A stretch of 7,506 bases of DNA, taken from NCBI GenBank assembly GCA_019100305.1, contig JAHRHW010000217.1, positions 1 through 7,506 of the forward strand, written 5' to 3'. The stretch comes from Candidatus Thiodiazotropha taylori. Its GTDB lineage: Bacteria > Pseudomonadota > Gammaproteobacteria > Chromatiales > Chromatiaceae. Position 1 is the stretch's first letter. Each line of letters opens with the position of its first letter. A program made the translations under genes and the position numbers. Below, piece by piece: positions 1 to 5,782 of this stretch. The notes under the pieces are model-generated. The model saw only the letters and a program-made list of their open reading frames with translations, ran no database searches and had not been told where the DNA came from.

Positions 1-1077
1 AAGACCTTTGTCAGTCAGTGGAGTGACAGTCTGATCACCGAGGCCTGCCAGCGTGAGTTGAAACGCGGTGGACAGATCTATTTTCTGCACAATGAAGTCA
101 GCACCATTGAAAACATGGCCGAACGGTTGGAGAGCCTGTTACCCGGTGTGCGGCTGCAGGTCGCTCATGGACAGATGCGGGAGCGACAGCTGGAAGGCAT
201 CATGCGGGACTTCTATCATCAGCGCTTCAACCTGCTGGTGTGTACCACCATCGTTGAGAGCGGTATCGATGTGCCGACCGCCAATACCATCATCATCAAC
301 CGGGCCGACAAGCTCGGTCTGGCACAGCTCCACCAGATTCGCGGACGGGTCGGCCGCTCTCACCATCGAGCCTATGCCTATCTGATCACACCACCATCCG
401 CAAGCTTAACGTCAGACGCTAAAAAACGTTTGGAAGCCATTGAATCACTTGAAGATCTTGGCGCAGGATTTACCCTGGCCACACACGATCTGGAGATCAG
501 GGGCGCAGGAGAACTGCTGGGTGATGAGCAGAGCGGGCAGATACAGGAGATCGGCTTTGCCCTCTATACAGAATTGCTGGAACGGGCTGTCGAGGCCCTG
601 AAATCGGGCCGTCAGCCAGAGCTGGATCGGCCTCTGGATCATGGTACCGAGATCGAACTCAATATACCCGCCCTGCTGCCGGAAGATTATCTTCCCGATG
701 TTCACAGCCGCCTGGTGCTCTACAAACGGATCGCCAGCGCCAAAGACAATGCTGAGCTGCGAGAGCTACAAGTCGAGATGATCGACCGATTCGGCCTGTT
801 GCCCGATGCGGCAAAAAACCTGTTTTCCATCACAGAATTGAAACTGCGTGCCCATCCCCTCGGGATACGTAAGATCGAAGCGGGTCCAAAAGGGGCAAGA
901 CTGCTGTTCGATGAACAGCCGAAATTCGATCCTGGCACTCTGATCAGGCTGATCCAGCAGAAGCCGAATACCTATCGTCTCGAAGGCAACGATAAGCTAA
1001 GGTATAACGCTCAGCTGGACAATCCGCTTAACCGGGTCGAGAAGATCCATCAATTACTGGACAGACTGATAGACTAG
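1..1077 (+). CDS. mfd: Transcription-repair coupling factor Mfd, C-terminal part (5' end outside window)
   Basis: This is the 3' end of mfd: 358 codons open from base 1 and ending in TAG at 1075-1077. Mfd is a DNA translocase that removes RNA polymerase stalled at lesions and recruits UvrA for nucleotide excision repair. The visible part covers the second RecG-like helicase lobe and the C-terminal regulatory domain. Helicase motif V reads LVCTTIVESGIDVPT (about residues 78-92), and motif VI contains QIRGRVGRSHH (about 112-122). The TRG translocation motif follows at about 150-180 (LEDLGAGFTLATHDLEIRGAG). The rest is the D7 domain that holds UvrA binding in check (LNIPALLPEDYLPDVHSRL and onward). 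Full-length Mfd is about 1150 residues, so roughly the first 790 lie upstream. An ATG-like start at 58 would actually be TTG inside the helicase fold and is not a real start. No damage or frameshift is seen. Confidence 0.97.
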   Translation, partial: KTFVSQWSDSLITEACQRELKRGGQIYFLHNEVSTIENMAERLESLLPGVRLQVAHGQMRERQLEGIMRDFYHQRFNLLVCTTIVESGIDVPTANTIIINRADKLGLAQLHQIRGRVGRSHHRAYAYLITPPSASLTSDAKKRLEAIESLEDLGAGFTLATHDLEIRGAGELLGDEQSGQIQEIGFALYTELLERAVEALKSGRQPELDRPLDHGTEIELNIPALLPEDYLPDVHSRLVLYKRIASAKDNAELRELQVEMIDRFGLLPDAAKNLFSITELKLRAHPLGIRKIEAGPKGARLLFDEQPKFDPGTLIRLIQQKPNTYRLEGNDKLRYNAQLDNPLNRVEKIHQLLDRLID

Positions 1078-1136
1078 GGACCAGCGCCTGTTAAAAAGGC
1101 TCTGATAAGCTCGAATCTCAAAAGGTATGAAACTCT

Positions 1137-1919
1137 ATGCTGCGTAAGATGATCGTAAAACAGGATAAAGTGATCATTCTGATCCTCACTCTGCTGCTCA
1201 TCGCACCGATGAACCTGTATGCCGAATCCCATGAGGAACAGGAGTCAGCGCCCTGGTATCAATTTGAGGTCCTGGTATTCCGTCGTATCGCCCCTGGTGC
1301 AGGATCGACGGAGGGCTGGGCGCTTGATCCAGGTACCCCGGACCAGGAGCAGAGTGTACAACTTACCAGTGGTGCATTGACTGAGGATGGCAAACCGATC
1401 CCCTATCGTGCCTTACCAGCGGAAGAGAAGAGTCTCACCGAAGCCTGGGGCGCAATGCGCAGATCCCGTGACTATCGCCCCCTCTACCACATCGCCTGGC
1501 GTCAACCGGTCGCTCATCCGGATCTGGCGATTCCAATCTCTATCAAGCTGGCATCTAAAAGGAAATCAGCCTTCGAGGAACCTTTACCGATTCTGGAGGG
1601 CAATATCAAGTTCGGCATCAAGCGCTATCTTCATCTGGAGACGGACATTCTGTTGAGAGTGGATGAGGATCAGACACTCAATGAGACGGAGTATGATCCA
1701 GGTCCACAAATCTACCGCATGCAGGAGAAGCGACGTATGCGTAGCGCTAAGCTGCACTATCTGGATCACCCGGTACTGGGGGTACTTGCCATTGCCAACC
1801 GGTATGAGATGCCTGCCCCACCGGAGGAGCCAGAACCGGAAGCGGAACTGATCGAGACCATACCAGCCACTTCCACAGAATCGCAGCAACCTGCAGCGAC
1901 AGTGCCCAACACACAATGA
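1137..1919 (+). CDS. csiV: CsiV-family exported protein
   Basis: A 260-residue protein with an N-terminal signal peptide: a basic start, a hydrophobic stretch at about residues 12-28, and likely cleavage after LYA at residue 29. The mature protein opens with WYQFEVLVFRR, the hallmark of the CsiV family (Pfam CsiV). It also carries the family's late motif, KLHYLDHPVLGVLAIA, at about 203-218. The last 35 or so residues are rich in Pro, Glu, Thr and Gln and look disordered. In Vibrio, CsiV is a periplasmic peptidoglycan-binding factor that works with LpoA/PBP1A and is needed for growth with D-amino acids; here only the family and location can be claimed. The gene lies 59 bp downstream of mfd on the same strand, the usual neighbourhood for this family, so co-transcription is plausible. 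The ATG at 1137 has AAAGGT about 10 nt upstream. An in-frame ATG at 1149 would also give a good signal peptide. Confidence 0.85.
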   Translation: MLRKMIVKQDKVIILILTLLLIAPMNLYAESHEEQESAPWYQFEVLVFRRIAPGAGSTEGWALDPGTPDQEQSVQLTSGALTEDGKPIPYRALPAEEKSLTEAWGAMRRSRDYRPLYHIAWRQPVAHPDLAIPISIKLASKRKSAFEEPLPILEGNIKFGIKRYLHLETDILLRVDEDQTLNETEYDPGPQIYRMQEKRRMRSAKLHYLDHPVLGVLAIANRYEMPAPPEEPEPEAELIETIPATSTESQQPAATVPNTQ

Positions 1920-1939
1920 GCGGAAAGCTGAGATCGACC

Positions 1940-1992
1940 TGGCGGTTGGTGCCCGGTTGCCTGAGATGGTTAATTTAGCGCTCCATCCGCCA
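1940..1992. repeat. Imperfect inverted repeat between convergent genes
   Basis: Arms TGGCGGTTGG (1940-1949) and CCATCCGCCA (1983-1992) can pair at 9 of 10 positions around a 33-nt loop. The element sits in the 111-bp gap between the convergent csiV-like gene and the lipoprotein gene, where a bidirectional terminator would be expected. The loop is long and no T-run follows on either strand, so this is not a convincing intrinsic terminator. The rest of 1920-2030 shows no gene or recognisable site. Confidence 0.25.
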
Positions 1993-2030
1993 TGCTTGAG
2001 TCACTATCGATTGATGACCGGCATCTAGGA

Positions 2031-2657
2031 TCAATGCGCTTTTTCAGTAGACTCGATCTGCCGCACCATCTGTTCAGCGATCTGTTCTGAGAGCTTGCTG
2101 GCGGCCACACTGGCTGCAGCCACACCAGCCTCGATCGTTGCCCCCTTAATCGGTTCCTGCAAACGGCTCTGTTGCATCAACACAATGCGGCGACGGTCAG
2201 TTTCAACCAGCGTCCATAACCCCTGCAACTCGATAGAGCCCTCAACCCTTTCAAAACGTTGGATGGCGAGTTTCAACTCATAATCCGGTTTCAAACCCTG
2301 TGGCCAGGGATAGGCGATCACCTGCATGGCACTCAACTGCTGTTGCAGTCGCTCCCTGATCAGCGCTAACAGGTTCTCCTGCAGTGAGCCCGCCCACTGG
2401 TCAAACTCATGGAGTTCAAGACGATGACTTGAGGTGCGCTGGACGATTTGCGGGCGATCCAGATATCCGGCCAGCTCCACCGCATCGATACCGATCAGAA
2501 CCCCACCTGGCCTGGGTGTCAGATCAACCGGTCCAAGCTTGTCGTTAGCGGCATCCAAACGGTAGAAGCGGGTTGGCTGGGAAGGTGAGGCACAACCGAT
2601 ACAGAGGGTGATCAAAAGAAAAACCACAAACCACGACGCGAGTGAATCCATTTTCAT
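2031..2657 (-). CDS. PqiC-type ABC-transport auxiliary lipoprotein
   Basis: A 208-residue lipoprotein of the ABC-transport auxiliary (PqiC/YmbA-like) family. It is the outer-membrane-side partner of MCE lipid transporters. The N-terminus has a hydrophobic segment at about residues 6-21 followed by a lipobox reading LCIGC, with lipidation expected on Cys22. The residue at -3 is Cys instead of the usual Leu/Val, a mild deviation. Ala at +2 predicts outer-membrane sorting. Just after the lipobox comes RFYRLDA, a typical family opening; the body resembles PqiC (GIDAVELAGYLDRPQIVQR, then an EFDQWAGSL segment). It is the last gene of the operon. The ATG at 2657-2655 lies 4 nt after the MCE stop, and GGGGGAAA upstream overlaps the MCE 3' end as a possible ribosome site. 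The open frame extends to 2750, but that part lies inside the MCE gene and would place the signal peptide internally, so the shorter start is chosen. Confidence 0.85.
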   Translation of the reverse strand: MKMDSLASWFVVFLLITLCIGCASPSQPTRFYRLDAANDKLGPVDLTPRPGGVLIGIDAVELAGYLDRPQIVQRTSSHRLELHEFDQWAGSLQENLLALIRERLQQQLSAMQVIAYPWPQGLKPDYELKLAIQRFERVEGSIELQGLWTLVETDRRRIVLMQQSRLQEPIKGATIEAGVAAASVAASKLSEQIAEQMVRQIESTEKAH

Positions 2658-2661
2658 CTGT

Positions 2662-3672
2662 CTATTGTTTCCCCCGTAACAGAGCTTCGGGATGGCGTTC
2701 GAGATACTCAGACATGATACGTATCGACCTTGCCGCACTACCCAATTCACGCAGTGTGGTAGTGAGTTGACTGATCAATTCCGAATCCTCATTGAGCAAG
2801 CGGTCGGCACTATCCACCGTCTCTCCAACCTGGCGAAAGGCCTGATCGCCACTCGCCAGTGTTGTGCCCCAACGGGAAAATGCCGAGTTCAGGTTTTCAT
2901 CCGTTGCCGAGATCAAAGCCTGAGTCTGTTTTGCGGTTCCGGCTACCTCAGCAATCATGGCCCTCGCCTCAACCAGTGTTGCATTACTGTTCGTCAACAG
3001 TTCCGGCGCTTGTTCAGCAAGTAACTGGGTGATCTGATCGAGTCGGTTGGCAATCTGAAGCAGTGAGGTTGTCAGGCGCTTCAACTCACCGTCCGCCATC
3101 ATTTCATCAATGCTGTCGAGAATCTCTGAAAGCCGTTGGGTAATCCGCTCAACCGGTATCTGCTCTATCGCCGTGGCCAGTTTCTCCATACTCGATTGCA
3201 CCGTCGGGATTTCCGGATAGCGTTTATCCAGAGCCACCAGTCGGATCGGCGTCTCCGGCATGAAATCGAGCTCAATCTCCAGTTTACCTGTCACCAGGCT
3301 TTGTAGATTGAGTCGGGCTCTGAGACCCTGGGCAATCAAATCATCGAGTTCCAATTTGACGCCACTCTCCGTGACCACCCCATCCACATTCACATGACCG
3401 TCTCGGATTCCGATCACCACCGGAATTCTGAACTCCTTTGACTGCCGAACATAGGTGATCGACATGGAGTCGACCTGCCCTACCTTCACCCCGCGGAAAT
3501 TGACTGGCGACCCCACCTGCAAGCCTTTCACATCCCCTTCAAAATAGAGAATGAACTGAGTCGGTTTATTGGCCAGCGTGCCGTTTGAGAAGAGCAACAC
3601 CGAGACGAGCCCCAGGGCCAGGCTGGCCAGCACAAAGCTGCCGATAAGGGTTGGACTAATCCTTGATTGCAT
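2662..3672 (-). CDS. MCE/MlaD-family membrane-anchored lipid-transport protein
   Basis: A 336-residue protein with a short cytoplasmic start (MQSRISPTL), one transmembrane anchor at about residues 9-28, and a single MCE domain at about 38-125 (FILYFEGDVKGLQVGSPVNF, then RGVKVGQV). A long helical, coiled-coil-like region follows (about 150-320). The protein ends with YLERHPEALLRGKQ, a C-terminal motif I recognise from this single-MCE branch. MCE proteins form hexameric rings that pass phospholipids or other lipids between the inner and outer membranes. This one is longer than E. coli MlaD (about 183 aa) because of the helical tail. The ATG at 3672-3670 overlaps the end of the ATPase gene by 17 nt and has GAGGTGG about 9 nt upstream, a strong ribosome site that settles the start. 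The frame continues to 3768, but only as a shadow of the ATPase gene. The exact lipid cargo cannot be read from sequence. Confidence 0.92.
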   Translation of the reverse strand: MQSRISPTLIGSFVLASLALGLVSVLLFSNGTLANKPTQFILYFEGDVKGLQVGSPVNFRGVKVGQVDSMSITYVRQSKEFRIPVVIGIRDGHVNVDGVVTESGVKLELDDLIAQGLRARLNLQSLVTGKLEIELDFMPETPIRLVALDKRYPEIPTVQSSMEKLATAIEQIPVERITQRLSEILDSIDEMMADGELKRLTTSLLQIANRLDQITQLLAEQAPELLTNSNATLVEARAMIAEVAGTAKQTQALISATDENLNSAFSRWGTTLASGDQAFRQVGETVDSADRLLNEDSELISQLTTTLRELGSAARSIRIMSEYLERHPEALLRGKQ

Positions 3673-4468
3673 GTCTTGGATCCACCTCTGAATCACCCCG
3701 GGTAAGAAACTCGCGTACCCTCGGGTCATCGGTTGTCGCCAGTAATTCGTTTGGGTTACCACTGGCAATCATACGCTTGCACACCGGATCCAGAAAAACC
3801 GAGTCGTCTCCGATGGCAAAGATACTCGCCAGTTCGTGGGTCACCACCACGATCGTCGTATCCAGGCTATCACTCAACTCCAGGATCAGCTCATCCAGGC
3901 GACGTGCGCTGACCGGATCGAGACCGGCCGATGGCTCGTCAAAGAACAGCAGTTCAGGATCGAGTGACATGGCCCGCGCCAGGCCGGCCCGTTTCTGCAT
4001 ACCGCCGCTGATCTCTGATGGATAATAGGCTTCGAATCCTTTCAATCCCACCAAGGCGAGTTTGAAGGAGACCAGTTCACCGATCTCGCCCGCAGAAAGG
4101 GATGTATAGGTCTGCAGGGGCAGCGCCACATTCTCCGCCAGCGTCATATGGGTCCACAACGCGCCGGACTGGTAGAGCACACCCATCCGTCGAAGGATCC
4201 GATGCCGCTTCTGACTGTCCAGATCCCAGATCGACTCCCCCTGAAAACGGATCTCTCCCTGTGCCGGCTTCTGTAAACCGATCAAATGTCTTAACAGGGT
4301 ACTTTTACCGCAACCACTGCCCCCCATGATGATGAAAACATCACCGGCATGAATGGTAAAATTGAGCTCCCGCTGGATCACAAAATCACCATAGGCCATG
4401 GTCAGATCCGAGACCTGGATCAGCGGTTTCTGTGCTACTGAAAGATCTGTCTGGGTTGCCAGTACCAT
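3656..4468 (-). CDS. MlaF-family ABC transporter ATPase
   Basis: A 270-residue ATP-binding subunit that powers the MCE lipid transporter at the cytoplasmic face of the inner membrane. All ABC motifs are present: Walker A GGSGCGKST (49-57), Q-loop Gln100 in LYQSGALW, signature ISGGMQKRAGLARA (153-166), Walker B LLFFDEP (173-179) with Glu178 as the catalytic base, D-loop GLDP (182-185), and the switch His211 in VVVTHE. The SGGM-x-(K/R)R signature is typical of the MlaF subgroup. Length matches the family (about 265-275). The ATG overlaps the permease stop in a TAATG arrangement (1-nt overlap), pointing to translational coupling. The open frame extends upstream to 4774, but that section is antisense-like noise inside the permease gene. 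Its stop lies 17 nt inside the downstream MCE gene. No catalytic residue is missing. Confidence 0.95.
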   Translation of the reverse strand: MVLATQTDLSVAQKPLIQVSDLTMAYGDFVIQRELNFTIHAGDVFIIMGGSGCGKSTLLRHLIGLQKPAQGEIRFQGESIWDLDSQKRHRILRRMGVLYQSGALWTHMTLAENVALPLQTYTSLSAGEIGELVSFKLALVGLKGFEAYYPSEISGGMQKRAGLARAMSLDPELLFFDEPSAGLDPVSARRLDELILELSDSLDTTIVVVTHELASIFAIGDDSVFLDPVCKRMIASGNPNELLATTDDPRVREFLTRGDSEVDPRHAIKD

Positions 4469-5616
4469 TAGAAATCCAACAGGTTGAAAAGAATGGTGGT
4501 AATCGCATCCCATACCACGATTAACAATATGGCCGTTACCATGGCCGATGTCGTTGCCTTGCCCACGGCAGCGGAATCCCGACCACTCTGTAGTCCCCTC
4601 AGACAACCGGACATGGCAATCACAATGGCAAACAGAACACTCTTGATCAGACCGACCGTCAGATCCTCCCAGCCCACAGACTCTCTGCTCTGCACCACGT
4701 ATTCCAGCAGTGAGAGGTCCAATACCAGCACACTCACCATCAGCCCACCGATTATACCGAGCAGGTCCGCCCACAAGGTGAGTAACGGCAGCATGATCAC
4801 CAATGCGATCATACGAGGCAACACCAGAAAATCGATAATTGAAATACCGAAGGTCTTCAAGGCATCGATTTCATGATTCACTTGCATGCTTCCCAATTGG
4901 GCGGCGTAGGCAGAACCGGTGCGACCGGCCATGATGATCGCCGTCATCATCGCACCCATCTCCCGCAGCGAACCCAAAGTAACCAGGTTGGCCACATAGA
5001 TCTCTGCACCAAACATCTGCAACTGAACAGCACCGACAAATGCCAGCACAGCCCCCACCAGAATGGCAATCAGGCTGACGATAGGCAGAGCTTCAGGGCC
5101 TGCCGCCTGCAGCAGGCTGAAAAAATCATCGCTGCGGAATCTTGCCCTACCCCGAATCAGACGCCACAGGGAGAGCACCAGTTCGCCGGCGAATTCAGTG
5201 AAGCGCAGACATTCCTGCCAGACCGCAATGGCGGTTTCGCCGGTACGATACAGAATAGAGAAACGTCGATCTGATCTGCGTGCCCCTTTTCGCTCGGCAA
5301 CTGCCGACCCCAGATCGAGTAGCCGCCGGATTCCCACCGGCAGATCATCCGTATCGAGTCGATACTCACGATCTGCGCAGTATTCACTTACTTTTTGCAG
5401 GACATTCAGCAATCGGCTGTCCCAAGAACCGAGATCGACCGTCACCAGACGAATCTCTTTCAGGCGAGGCTGTGCTTGCAATTGTTGCTGCAGATGCTGC
5501 CAGGGACATACTTCGGCGTGGAGCGTCCAATCCCCCACGAAGGCTAATTCGGCAGTAGCTGGATCTGGGTAGGTAATCTTCAGCGAATGATGGTGCACAG
5601 ATCTATGTCCATTCAC
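4468..5616 (-). CDS. MlaE-family ABC transporter permease with N-terminal STAS-like domain
   Basis: Using the GTG at 5616, the protein has 382 residues. About residues 12-105 form a STAS-like domain: a strand ending FVGDWTL (26-32), then VTVDLGSWDSRLLNVL (58-73), which corresponds to the Asp-Ser loop of STAS proteins. In MlaFEDB that job is done by the separate protein MlaB. Residues about 170-382 are the MlaE/permease domain with several membrane segments (about 176-197, 203-232, 256-298, 320-338, 357-380). The family core REMGAMMTAIIMAGRTGSAY is at 218-237, followed by EIDALKTFGI. The protein forms the inner-membrane core of the transporter and is the first gene of the operon. The start is uncertain. 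The frame is open to a GTG at 5802, overlapping the divergent regulator. ATG 5784 and 5718, GTG 5616 and GTG 5598 are alternatives, none with a strong ribosome site. GTG 5616 was chosen because it starts just ahead of the STAS fold and leaves the promoter region free. Confidence 0.88.
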   Translation of the reverse strand: MNGHRSVHHHSLKITYPDPATAELAFVGDWTLHAEVCPWQHLQQQLQAQPRLKEIRLVTVDLGSWDSRLLNVLQKVSEYCADREYRLDTDDLPVGIRRLLDLGSAVAERKGARRSDRRFSILYRTGETAIAVWQECLRFTEFAGELVLSLWRLIRGRARFRSDDFFSLLQAAGPEALPIVSLIAILVGAVLAFVGAVQLQMFGAEIYVANLVTLGSLREMGAMMTAIIMAGRTGSAYAAQLGSMQVNHEIDALKTFGISIIDFLVLPRMIALVIMLPLLTLWADLLGIIGGLMVSVLVLDLSLLEYVVQSRESVGWEDLTVGLIKSVLFAIVIAMSGCLRGLQSGRDSAAVGKATTSAMVTAILLIVVWDAITTILFNLLDF

Positions 5617-5698
5617 GACTGATAGCGTCAAAAACTTATCAATACCATATCCTGGGATTGCTGGGTAGCCCGCTCGATCCTCTATCAAGTAAGATTCC

Positions 5699-5727
5699 AA
5701 CACAGCAGCGAGCTGCATCAGTGTCAA
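5699..5727 (-). promoter_or_regulatory. Possible minus-strand promoter for the lipid-transport operon
   Basis: A perfect -35 hexamer TTGACA (5727-5722 on the minus strand) is followed after 17 nt by TGTGTT (5704-5699), a poor -10 with 3 of 6 matches. It lies upstream of the preferred permease start at 5616 and would give a leader of about 75 nt. It would fall inside the coding region if the permease really began at 5784 or 5802. Confidence 0.25.
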
Positions 5728-5739
5728 CAGACCCAGCTG

Positions 5740-5748
5740 TGATATAAA
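5740..5748 (+). promoter_or_regulatory. Extended -10 promoter element for the response-regulator gene
   Basis: TGATATAAA matches an extended -10 (TG at 5740-5741, then TATAAA at 5743-5748). No good -35 is seen at 16-18 nt upstream, which fits an extended -10 promoter. Transcription would start near 5755, about 28 nt before the ATG at 5783. CTGT (5737-5740) and ACAG (5750-5753) flank the element symmetrically, but 4-bp arms may be chance. Confidence 0.45.
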
Positions 5749-5771
5749 TACAGATCCACGCGATAAGAATC

Positions 5772-5776
5772 GGAAG
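5772..5776 (+). promoter_or_regulatory. Ribosome binding site deciding the regulator start
   Basis: GGAAG ends 6 nt before the ATG at 5783 and supports that start. A nearby ATG at 5805 is in another frame. Confidence 0.6.
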
Positions 5777-5782
5777 AACGCC

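Noticed and set aside
1083..1105. GCCT/AGGC mini-hairpin after mfd, considered as a terminator
   Set aside because: The stem is only 4 bp, with no following T-run.
1127..1147. A six-codon ATG frame overlapping the csiV-like start, considered as a leader peptide
   Set aside because: The purine-rich stretch ends only one or two bases before its ATG, so it is not properly spaced, and the encoded peptide has no attenuator-like codon run.
1584..1916. Minus-strand open frame opposite the csiV-like gene
   Set aside because: It is antisense to a gene with a signal peptide and clear family motifs, and its translation is Cys/Arg/Leu-rich noise.
4469..4774. N-terminal extension of the ATPase frame
   Set aside because: It lies wholly within the permease coding region. 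The ATPase fold begins shortly after ATG 4468, whose TAATG overlap is a normal coupled start.
4873..5572. Plus-strand open frames opposite the permease gene (4873-5274 and 5063-5572)
   Set aside because: They are antisense to the conserved MlaE/STAS coding sequence, have low-complexity composition and lack any family signature.
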